Origin: Gymnopus androsaceus JB14
Taxonomy: Eukaryota > Basidiomycota > Agaricomycetes > Agaricales > Omphalotaceae
DNA: 13,824 nucleotides
Reading direction: 5' to 3'
Assembly: GCA_009733575.1 (NCBI GenBank)
Contig: ML770226.1
Coordinates: forward strand, 1 to 13,824
Shown in pieces: positions 1-8,545 of this stretch (within the stretch, counting starts at the first letter, position 1; every line of letters starts with the position of its first letter). The position numbers and the translations under genes are program-made. The notes beneath the pieces are model-generated. The model was not told the DNA's origin. It made no database searches and saw only the letters and a list, made by a program, of their open reading frames with translations.

Positions 1-1582
1 CAACTGAGCTTGAACCTGGATCATCCGAAACCAGGCATATATAGCCTCCCAGCCAATTTCCAGGCAGCATCCAAAATATGAGGCTAGCGAACATGAATGC
101 AACATTCAAAGTGATGAGAGCGAAAGCAATAGCCAAGGGCCACAGCACGCAGACATTCCACTGTATGGTGTTCATATAAGATTAGCAGAGCTTCCAGACG
201 GGTATACGCCTACCGCTACTTTAAGAACCTCACTCAAATCGAAAGCGAATCTTCCTGGCTTTCCCTCTTGCGCCCAAACCCTGACTACTGTGCCGCCACC
301 GGGGGTGAAATCGGCAGTGGCTACAAAAGACGGTCGATTGTCACGGTCGGCATAGGCCTACAGCCATCAAGGGTCTGCTGCACTCATACAATCCACAGAC
401 AGACTCACCAGAGCAGTGATTCGAGTCTTCCCTGAAGGCTGTGTGATAAGATCATGGAGAGTACTGAGAAGAAGACAGCTCATGGGTTCCATGCGCTAAG
501 GTTTGCATTCTCCCGCCATGCTCAGAATGGAAGATAACCGCGTTACCTTTGTTTGTCCCCATTAGTACTGCCCTACCTTTGTTTATAAACTGCACTGGTA
601 GCGGGAAATTGGCGTTCTTGTCCTGGACTTCTAGAGATGTGCTGACTTTGGAGATCTGACGAGTAGTTGGCAGGCGGTACCAGTCCAAACCTGACCGTAT
701 GTTGGCGGTGACTAAAGCGCTAAAATCGGGTGAAATCGAAGTTGCTCCTCTGAAAGGTAGATAAACATTGGAAGGTAACTTCACTAGATGCCGCAAACCC
801 ACATCTTTTCATCAGGACCCCAGCACCAAATACCTTCACCTGTTTCCACTTCGTACTTCCTGTGTGAAAATGTTTTGAGCAGTCTAGGATCATCTTAAGG
901 AAGACGTACCAGAGGCCGTGGTGTAAGTATGCAACTACACATGAGGACTCATCCTCTAAAAAGTGAGCCCCAGTAGCAATAATAGCGGGCTCTTGGAACC
1001 CTCGAGGTTTCAACATCACGCATGGGCAGCTCAATCGAGCTTTTAAGATCCAATCATCTACATAGGTATAGGTTTGTGTCACGAAGTCTTGCGCTGAAGG
1101 AGCTCTTACTTTTGTCGCATTTCAACACGTTGACCATCTCCCCAGCGCAAACTAGCATCTTGTTCCCAGACCTGTTAAGAGAAATAAAGCTGACGGGGGC
1201 GACAAACTCATGAATGAGTGTTGGTACAGCTTTCACCAATCTGATTTTCACCAGAAACTGCGAGAGTGATAGAATCATAGAAGCGCTAAACAGGATAGTG
1301 AGTAAGTACCTGGATTGGTGTGAACGTCATAATTTCCCCGCTGGTATTGGCGGAGATTAGTACGTAGTCGCGGTTCCAAACTACATACGTATACGCAGTA
1401 GACCCCTTGTGTTGCCAAATTGTTTTGGGGTTGTTTTTGCAGTCATATACAGTGAGAAGATGATCATCGCTGGCGCAAGCAAGATACCTTCCACCAATGC
1501 TAAAACAAAGGGAATTTATGAACCCGGAGGGGCCTTTGATTTTTTGGCTTTGAGCGCGGTATGTGGAGTTCGTGGAGGTCAT
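1..1582 (-). CDS. WD40-repeat protein with C-terminal membrane segment (runs off left edge; possible frameshift)
   Basis: The start is the ATG at 1582-1580; the protein begins MTSTNSTYRAQ, as this WD40 family does. Exons in transcript order that keep one frame are 1582-1310, 1257-1083, 1039-910, 859-803 and 749-about 470, then, in a shifted frame, about 470-409, 357-214 and 160-1. All introns are 43-53 nt and GT..AG. WD-like blades are visible: GFINSLCFSIGGRYLACASDD in exon 1 followed by VYD, then VSFISLNRSGNKMLVCAGE, then ISPDFSALVTANIRSGLDWY and FINKGRAVLMGTNKGNAV. The last exon encodes a hydrophobic stretch (LWPLAIAFALITLNVAF and onward, plus-strand 60-145), so a membrane-anchored beta-propeller is inferred. 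Such propellers are protein-interaction scaffolds; the partner is unknown. The one problem is at 455-500: the frame changes by one between LAHGTHELSS and LHDLITQPSGKTRITAL with no GT donor to explain it, so this is a frameshift, an odd splice or a sequencing error. Family call fairly sure, function not. Confidence 0.7.
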
Positions 1583-2043
1583 CGGGAGTGTGAGGCACCA
1601 GAGAGCCAATCTTATGTATATAGATCAGGCCTCATGCTCTCCATGTGTATGATCAGAGGTTGGAAGGAATATTTCACGGGAAACCGCACCGGAAGGTCTA
1701 ACTGATGAGGTCCAAAATATAGTGAGATTAAATCCGTAGTGCGATGTCGAATCGATAGATGCTGTAAAATGTTTTATTTAGGATTATTGAATTTTGAAAT
1801 AAGGAAAAAGTACCCAGCATCGTCAAAAATCCTTGGCCTGCGATGTTTGCTTCATTTAGTGATCATGAGACGATAGGCATGTGCAGAATATTCCAGAAGC
1901 TGAACACCGGAGGTTTCAGGACTTATCCCGATGCGGGAAATTCGAATGGTCGGATATTCCGATGTGTTCAAGGTCAAATCTCACAGACCTTATCAATAAC
2001 CAACTTACAGGAGATATCAGTTGTTTCCAAACCTCATTTCACT
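1583..2043. promoter_or_regulatory. divergent intergenic region between the WD40 gene and the 2044 gene
   Basis: The two genes point away from each other, so this 461-bp stretch must hold both promoters and 5' UTRs. On the minus strand a TATA-like word (TATATACATA, plus positions 1613-1622) sits about 30-40 bp upstream of the WD40 start codon. On the plus side an AT-rich tract lies at 1770-1805. The reading frame of the 2044 gene stays open upstream to an ATG at 1843, so part of this region could be a 67-residue N-terminal extension instead of a leader. No functional site is proven. Confidence 0.4.
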
Positions 2044-2971
2044 ATGGACCCGAACGGTTCTCAAGAACCTTTTGCCTTTGATGATGATGAGAGGGTTGAA
2101 ACCCGTCATTTTCGTCAGAGACTGAACTCCCTGGTCGACGAATGGGATCGGATATTCCCAGATACATTCCTGTCTAGGATTCCCTACGACGACGTGCGGG
2201 TGTATGAAGAGAGACTTACATATGCCAAAGAGATCTTCCTCTACCCTATTGTCGAGGGGCTCAAAGCGATTGCTGACCATTACGAAAGGAATCCTGACAA
2301 GTGCTCCCTTCCCAACATTTCTCTTAGCTTGTTCGAAACCCTCCTAGCGAGAGAGTATTTGTGGCGACTGTTTTTTTATGGCGTCACGGGTGTGTTGATA
2401 GAGACACCACCAGGTTTCGATCCCAAACACTTCCTCGCGGGACGTGGAGAGATGCCTATATCCTCTCTTTTTCGCAGCTACTATTTTGAATATAAATTGG
2501 CTGGTGGGTGAACACTGGACCAGAATCGCAGCTTTAGAACTAATATTGTTACATAGCGCCACCAGAGAGAGAATGGTTTAATGAGGGAGGACTCCAAGGC
2601 CTCGAAAGCGATGATGAAGATAGGGACGCTTATGTAGCGGACTTCTCTGTTTATGGCAAACGATACTACGTTCTCTCGGTGGCGAAGTCTTTTTTCAGGA
2701 TGGAACGCGCTTCGATTGTCTTGCCCAACATGGTCAATGACCTGCAGCAAGAAATTGCGTCCTATTGGAAAAGTTACAAAGAAAAAGAATACATTGATAT
2801 TTGGCTTAGCATAGATGCCTTCCGAAAGGACCAACGAATTGGTATTGGTAGAGAGGTCCTGCTTGATGAGAAGTTCACTGACATGCTGTCAATGTAAGAA
2901 TACTTCCATCTGTGGTATAGATTTTACTGAATCACAACATACATAGAACTGATTTCGAATTGGAGGAATAG
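2044..2971 (+). CDS. hypothetical protein, 273 aa, three exons
   Basis: Exons are 2044-2503, 2557-2893 and 2947-2971; both introns are 53 nt with GTGGGT/TAG and GTAAGA/TAG ends and keep the frame (822 coding nt including stop). The first join reads KLA|APPEREWFNEGG and the second LSI|TDFELEE-stop. If the second intron is not removed, the protein simply ends at TAA 2895-2897. I chose the ATG at 2044 because it has A at -3 and G at +4; the frame is also open from an ATG at 1843. The product is acidic and soluble: no signal peptide, membrane segment or known motif was seen. Features visible are an aromatic-rich middle (SLFRSYYFEYKLA), an acidic patch (LESDDEDRDAY) and a C-terminal helix-like part (ASIVLPNMVNDLQQEIASYW). 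I do not recognise the family. The intact frame across introns argues that it is a real gene. Confidence 0.6.
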
Positions 2972-3579
2972 CATCCAGGACATGGCTTAAAGAAGTTCCC
3001 TTACCAAGTGCTACCATCATGCCTGGAGAGTCAATAAATTTTTGTAAATCGCTTGGGAAATGCCTTTAAACTTTTTTATTTATAAATCACATTTATTCGC
3101 TATTGTGCGTATTCTCGTGTCGTTGACATACAAAATGCGTGGCTTCGTTTCCTGTTTCTCGATTCTGTTGCCTGCTAAAATGACAATGTCAGTTTTTTTT
3201 TCCGTTGTTTCAGACTTAGAAAACTTGGGTTTAGAGTTGAATATTGTAGTACTGCAGTACGATGTAACTACGATTGTCTAGATAAAAAAGAGGAGCAGAG
3301 TTTCATGCTCTACATTACCTTGTGATGAGAGACAAGAAGTTGTTCACGTGTCAGACTCGGCAGGCTACAGGCCAGATTTCGTTTGAAAAAGGAAAGTCCC
3401 GTATCTTTCTTTTGTACTTTCAATTTGTACTTATTTTATGTCCCAAGGCTGCTCCTTTTTTGCATTCACCGGTACGTCGCAGGCTGCATACAATGTGTTC
3501 AACATGTTGCATGTAATTGATTGTATCTATCATTGTCTTACATGCTGTCTAGGCCATTCTTTGCATTATTGTTGTTCCC
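2972..3579. other. T-rich intergenic spacer upstream of the kinase gene
   Basis: The stretch holds the 3' end of the preceding gene and, presumably, the promoter of the 3580 gene. It is rich in T runs (for example 3067-3081 and 3192-3199) and pyrimidine tracts close to the start codon. A perfect 12-bp palindrome, GTACTGCAGTAC, lies at 3249-3260. The short open frames here have no recognisable protein content and no good splice context. I see no gene. Confidence 0.4.
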
Positions 3580-6297
3580 ATGTCTGGTACAAAACGAAAG
3601 GCTGCAACGACAACGGCTAGCGATACCGATTCCTCATTCACTGGCACTCATCCGTTTAACTCCTCTTCTTCGACACCCTCAACCGCTTTCACATCTGATC
3701 GCCCCGCTGTCAACACCAGATCGTCGAAAAAACGAATCACAGGGCTCGAGTCGATGCAGGACCCACTACTCGAATTCCCGGTCCTGGACTATAGACCGGA
3801 AATTGACGTCAAGTATATGGACTTGAAAGGCGACGGGGTCAGCGCCGACACCTTTTGGCCATTTGTCTCCATCAGCGCCAACCAGCGCGTTCAAGGGTTG
3901 CTCAGGAAGATCGGTGACATTCCAGCGGAAATTCCAGTGAACACCATCTACTATAAAGCGTATACGGTCCCTGCGACCCAGATGCGTGATTCTAGTTATA
4001 GGGCTTTTCGGATGTCAGCGACGATAAGAGAAGTGGATCCGTTCATACATCTGAACACTTTAGTCGGGGAGAAAGGGTTCGGAGGAATATTGGTTGTCAG
4101 GCAAGGTCCGTACATCCTTGCTACATTACCGTGTCCTTGTCTCATGTTCACAGAGCACCGCGACTCCTTCGAACAGTCTCATCAAGAGTGTCTGGCCGAG
4201 GACAAGGACCCACTGAACGTCCTAATACCTGATAATCGTAAATTCATCTGATCGACATAGTCTTCTCCCCTATGCAAAAGTTGCATACCGGTCGCCCACT
4301 AAAACACCATCTTACACTCTGTCCACAACTAAAACACCATCTTACACTCTGTCCACACTCGAAGACAATAATATACAATATTTGGACATACAAGATCCAG
4401 TGCCAGCATTTGTTACGACCAAGATAAAGCAGTTTGAGGCTAAGAGGCCATGGCATTTATCACAACCAGAGGTATCTTGACCTATACTCAATGTATCACG
4501 CACTAATTTCAGCACTTGTAGGAATGGAGACGCAAGTTCAACACATCGCTCAATGCAGATATTGAAGAATTTGTCGATCTTGAGCCATCGGCGCTACCTC
4601 CCTCCGACGACTCCACCGTTCATAATCGTTCCATCCCGGGCGCACACGATCAAACTTTCTTCGAGGAATTACTAATCCTCGTGGCATCCCCGGACCAACT
4701 GACAGTGAAAGGGCCCAAAAGTTTCCAGACCAGGGGTATCGAGATGTTGAACCCCGTCAAGGATTGGGCTTCGCAAACCACTGCAGGTGTCGAGGTTCCC
4801 CAGTAGGTCATTGTCGACATTCTTACATCATCAACTAATAACCGATCCATAGATCGCCAAAAGGCGGACCAGGTGCATGGCCATACCCTATACTTGTCTT
4901 AAAACCCAACGAAGAAGGCACAATCCAGCTCAAGTGTTCATACCCGCAGTCGGACTGGGCTCTATTCCACGACGTACCGATTATTCTCATTGAATTGGAC
5001 TCAAGTTCTCACGAAGATGCCCAAACGACAGGCAGTTCTAAGCAGGCGACAGATTCTGCTGGCATAGAACGCAATACACCCGAGCAATGCCGGAATCGCG
5101 GGTTAGCACAAGCAGCATGCGTTGTTCGTTCAATCAATATCGCATTAGGTATTCACGACTACGTTCTCCCTTTCATCTGGGTGAGCAAGACATGGAGAGC
5201 GCATTGCGACTTGGTGTACCAAGATGGTATAAATGTATGCTTTGTTTCATCATTTTTACTTGACGATAGATTGACATGTTGGTTTAGGTTTATGCATATC
5301 CTCTCCAATACAAGGATGCAAAGCATTTCGATCTCAAGGATAAACTTGGCAAAGCCCATTTCAGTCTTCGACTGCTCAATATCGCTGATTCGCGCATGCG
5401 CTCACTGAGCACGAAGCAGGCTATGACCGTGAAGGATGTTTTCTCCAGTTTTGTTATCATCGGCGAAGACGAGGTTTTCACTCAATCGCGATCGGCAAGA
5501 GTGGGTGAACAGAGTTATTACTAATGTTTACAAGACTCATACTGTCATATCTCGGCATATTTTTTCAGCGCCATGTACGTATCGTTTACAAAATGGACAA
5601 ACACTATATCCGTAAAACCCACCTTCGATCACCCAGAACGGAGCTCGCGGTCTATAGGCGTCTTTTGAAATTCAATTCGTCAGATCACCCAGATCTCAAG
5701 CACTTCATTTGCACATGGTTGACTGGCTATTCGGATGTCGAGCGTAGGTCCCGATTTCTCGAACTACCCTATTACCATCCAGTTGGTAAGGAGCTGAGGA
5801 AGACGGGGGGGGGTCTTTTGCATGGCCAGAGCTTATTGCTCTGTGACCAGCTGTTGACCGCTGTCAACTTTCTCCACTCAGTTCTTGATGTAGCCCATAT
5901 GGATATCAAACCCGACAACTTGGTCTTCATGAAAGGAAACAAAGTCACACTCAAAGTCATTGACTTTGACATCTCTTCCCCTGGTATCTTGCGCCTTCTT
6001 CCACCTGTTAAACGAGGGACCAGAGGCTATATGGCTCCAGAGATTGAAGGACCCAGCTGGTACTCCCCGATGCTTGCTGATCTTTACTCTTGTGGTATCT
6101 GCATGGGCGAGTTCTTGGACATGGACCGAAAAGGCAGACGAGTCAAGGAGAACATTGACGACCGCTTGTTTGAGTCCTTCGAAGGCTTTGCTGCGAGACT
6201 CTGTAATCCGACTCCTAGCGAGCGCCCTTCGCTGATGGAACGGCCCAGAGTCGAACAAGACGCGGAGGCGACGTCTTCGGGAACAGTGGTGGGTTAA
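3580..6297 (+). CDS. protein kinase fused to a possible PD-(D/E)XK-like domain (Crinkler-like architecture), 817 aa
   Basis: Six exons (3580-4237, 4281-4471, 4522-4802, 4853-5234, 5288-5500, 5569-6297) join into one unbroken frame of 2454 nt. Introns are 43, 50, 50, 53 and 68 nt, all GT..AG; donors GTAGGT (4803) and GTGGGT (5501) are the only ones that keep the frame. Residues 1-55 are Ser/Thr-rich with basic patches KRK (5-7) and KKR (50-52), possibly nuclear signals; no secretion signal is seen. Residues about 60-570 contain WPYPILVL (388-395), VPIILIELD (418-426) and QAACVVRSIN (463-472), a strand-then-helix pattern loosely like PD-(D/E)XK nucleases; this is a weak call, since ELD replaces the usual ExK. 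The C-terminal kinase shows candidate ATP lysine K583 (VYK), helix-C E600, HMDIKPDN (685-692), DFD (707-709) and GTRGYMAPE (725-733). HMD and DFD depart from HRD and DFG, but the key Asp, Lys and Asn remain, so activity is possible. The kinase call is firm, the middle domain uncertain, the substrate unknown. Confidence 0.82.
4298..4357 (+). repeat. perfect 30-bp tandem duplication in coding sequence
   Basis: Two identical 30-bp units, 4298-4327 and 4328-4357, lie directly next to each other in exon 2 of the kinase gene. Because 30 is a multiple of three the frame is kept, and each unit encodes the ten residues TKTPSYTLST (about residues 226-245). The units carry no difference at all, so the duplication is recent or is kept uniform. 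It is a Thr/Ser-rich linker-like stretch next to a TP site. Confidence 0.95.
5805..5813 (+). repeat. nine-G homopolymer within the kinase coding sequence
   Basis: Nine consecutive G bases encode part of KTGGGLL just upstream of the catalytic loop. At nine bases the frame is open through the rest of the kinase. A gain or loss of one base would truncate the kinase, so this is both a slippage-prone site and a likely place for assembly error. Confidence 0.9.
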
Positions 6298-6936
6298 GGA
6301 CATCCAATGAATCCGCTCGCCTGGCGCCTGCAAATACTTAATGGGACAGCTTGTTTTGGGACCGTACATAGTTATTTAGGCTGGAAAAGTATGTATTAGC
6401 ATTTGCATCTATTGACTTATTTCATGGTTCTCTTTGTCTCTCATAGCTCGGTTTCGTTTCTCGTCGCATCTCTAGTCTCTGTGGTATTTAATTTATGGGA
6501 ATGACCAGACAGTATTTTTAATCTGTCATTGTATACAGTATGATAGATGTATAATATCCTTTGATGGCCTGACGATTGACGCTGGAGGCTTGAAATTATA
6601 AGATACGCACTAGTAGAAGATCATGATCAACTCAAATTGCAAAGGGTTTGGCTGGCCTTTAGGGTGGGCAGATGAAGGGAAACACAAACTAAAGCTGTAG
6701 CATACAGCTAGGATAATATTAAGAGGTGAGGGTGGGTGGATAAGCGAGAAAAAGCTCAGTATGTACGCACGGCTAGCCATCAGCAAAACTGTACGAGCCT
6801 ACTATTCCCAGGCCTCGATTGTGAATATCTGCCAAATTAGCGATGCATTACCATGGGTTGCAAAGCTTTGGACAAGTTAGCGAGCTTTGGCCAAGCTCTG
6901 GCCATTCACTGCGTTTCCTGAGAGATATAGCTGTGG
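6298..6936. other. intergenic region downstream of the kinase gene
   Basis: The first part must hold the 3' UTR of the kinase gene. No open frame with recognisable content was seen on either strand. Two imperfect 13-bp direct copies, AGCTTTGGACAAG (6864-6876) and AGCTTTGGCCAAG (6883-6895), lie 19 bp apart. Otherwise I see nothing specific. Confidence 0.35.
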
Positions 6937-6946
6937 TATAAAAAGG
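6937..6946 (+). promoter_or_regulatory. TATA-box-like element
   Basis: The word TATAAAAAGG matches the eukaryotic TATA consensus closely. It points toward the GTATC-rich repeat cluster, and no intact gene starts within 300 bp downstream. It could be a leftover promoter of a transposable element or of a non-coding transcript, or chance. Confidence 0.35.
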
Positions 6947-6949
6947 CAA

Positions 6950-7222
6950 GATACCTGGGTGTCCATTTGGTATCTGATGCATATATAGGTAGCAATATGG
7001 TATCAGAAGGATTGATACCTCAGTGCAGTATCAAGGCCGTATCTGAGCTGCGTATATAGGTAACAAGACCGTAGCAGAACAATGGATACGTTGGTATGGT
7101 ATCATCGCAGTATCAAGCCTGTGTAGGCTGGATCGCGTAATCGCATGATATCGGCGTATCTGCTAAATAGCATCCTTGGACTCAAGCCATGAAGTAACAG
7201 TATTGTGTCCTGAGTGGGATAC
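6950..7222. repeat. GTATC-rich cluster with two degenerate tandem units and a hairpin
   Basis: In 273 bp the 5-mer GTATC or its complement GATAC occurs eleven times, against less than one expected by chance. Two imperfect tandem units can be aligned: 6969-7037 and 7038-7119. Each begins GTATCTGA (second: CGTATCTGAG), continues with an ATATAGGTA block, and ends CAGTATCAAG plus GC or CC. A hairpin with perfect 7-nt arms GGTATCA (6999-7005) and TGATACC (7013-7019) and a 7-nt loop sits inside the first unit. This may be the end of a mobile element, a decayed satellite or an array of protein-binding sites. No element family is recognised. Confidence 0.7.
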
Positions 7223-7225
7223 CTT

Positions 7226-7541
7226 CGTTATATGGAGCTTCTATCTAGACTTTATAAGTCCATCCGAATTGTAAGTTTTCTTCATTTTTCTTCCTTGGAA
7301 TTAACTCTAATGAGGCGCGTTGTCCATACTGTAACTTCGCCCACTACTGGTCAACATAGAACCTATGTCGACCACATTCACAATACACCTCCCACAAGTC
7401 CACTAACACCCCCATTGCGGTGTCCTTCTAATCCGTTCAATCCAAAGACTATCCCTGGGCAGCTGGCAATTAAACGACGCAACAACCCTAATTGACTGCC
7501 GCTTTCAGACATCGAGAGCCAAATACGGGATTGACCTTCCT
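7226..7541. other. unassigned stretch before the gene-fragment block
   Basis: A Pro/Thr-rich open frame occupies much of this stretch (PPTSPLTPPLRCPSNP), but it looks like low-complexity translation and has no recognisable domain. I do not call a gene here. Confidence 0.3.
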
Positions 7542-8545
7542 ATGATTGATCCTTGGACAAGCACTTCTTCCATCATCAATGGCTTATTGGCATTGTTCAA
7601 TACTACAACTAGGATAGCTGATTCTCCTTCAGCTGCCAACAGAGCTGCGAGGGGTTCTGAATCACATAATCAACTACTGGAGCTTGCTGAGGTTTTGTTT
7701 GCTTGTATTTCGCAGCGGTTAGAAAGACTTGCTACGTTGGTGGTTCAATTCTTGATGTCGTATTCATTGCTCACGGTTCCAAAAACTGCAGTGATGCAGG
7801 AACTGAAGCACCTGGCGTCGAGCAAGAGCTTCATGAGCTTCAAGGAAGGTTTGATATGCTCCGACCTGAAGTTTTGGAAACCCTACGTATAGCAGTTTTA
7901 CCTATACGTGTTTTTTGGTTGTCGATTTATCTACTTGCAAGGAGCGGTCACAGCCAAGCTGCCTTTTCGCTGGCAGAAAAATTCAAGGCAAAGCATTGTC
8001 GATCGAAGATACAGTGGATGTCTTGACTTTGAAAGACACTTTCAATAACATCGGGGACTACGCTACTGCGCTTCAACTTCTTGCGAGGTGTAATGTAAGT
8101 TTTTTGTCTTTGTCATTGTGTGCAGGGAATGCTCAATAATCAACAGCTGCCCGAGGCCCGCAAGCACTCTGCCTTCAGAACGGTATGGCGGCGAATATAT
8201 CCTCATGACGAATACGTTTTTTTTACCGGATGTGATGATTTTCGGCTGCTGATAAATACTACCAGCTGGACGGCAATTCAAAAAACATCGGGAGTTGGTG
8301 ATGCAGAACTCAGTAAAAGGTTTCGATTACTTGTTAGCGGTCTTGATCAAGGTGAACATTACCCTCTTAGTGAATGTTAAACCGGACTCATCTGTCAACT
8401 AGATGCCTCAACGCTGTCGACAGCATCTTGCCGCTGACGCAGAAAAATTGGACGCTGCATATGACTTGTGGATATCCATAATGAGCTGCTTGCGTACGTT
8501 TCGATACTCTAGCTTTATCAAACACTAACATCGTCTAAAGCACAG
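7542..8545 (+). pseudogene. degenerate TPR-like gene relic
   Basis: Reading frames with repeat-like content occur here but do not join cleanly. One frame gives NQLLELAEVLFACISQRL and another RPEVLETLR; after a plausible intron (7887-7941) come SGHSQAAFSLAEKF and, in a further frame, DVLTLKDTFNNIGDYATALQ followed by LLARC. The spacing of small and aromatic residues (GDYATAL) is TPR-like. Further intron-like pieces are 8093-8125 (GTAAGT..CAG) and 8351-8401 (GTGAAC..TAG), and peptides such as AEKLDAAYDLW follow. The need to change frame between TPR-like pieces at about 7980-8000 and the lack of a clear start suggest a broken gene. The family call is weak; it may be two separate fragments. It lies directly before the ABCC relic and on the same strand. 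Confidence 0.35.

Noticed and set aside
462..544. An 83-nt intron starting GTAACG to explain the frame change in the WD40 gene
   Set aside because: It would remove the stretch with GNAVIFHSEHGG and MQTLAHG, which looks like conserved family sequence.
3249..3260. Perfect 12-bp palindrome GTACTGCAGTAC
   Set aside because: A single short palindrome in a 600-bp spacer is not rare enough to assign a role.
3060..3620. Short open frames upstream of the kinase gene
   Set aside because: They are T-rich, hydrophobic by composition and have no support; the kinase start at 3580 gives the long conserved frame.
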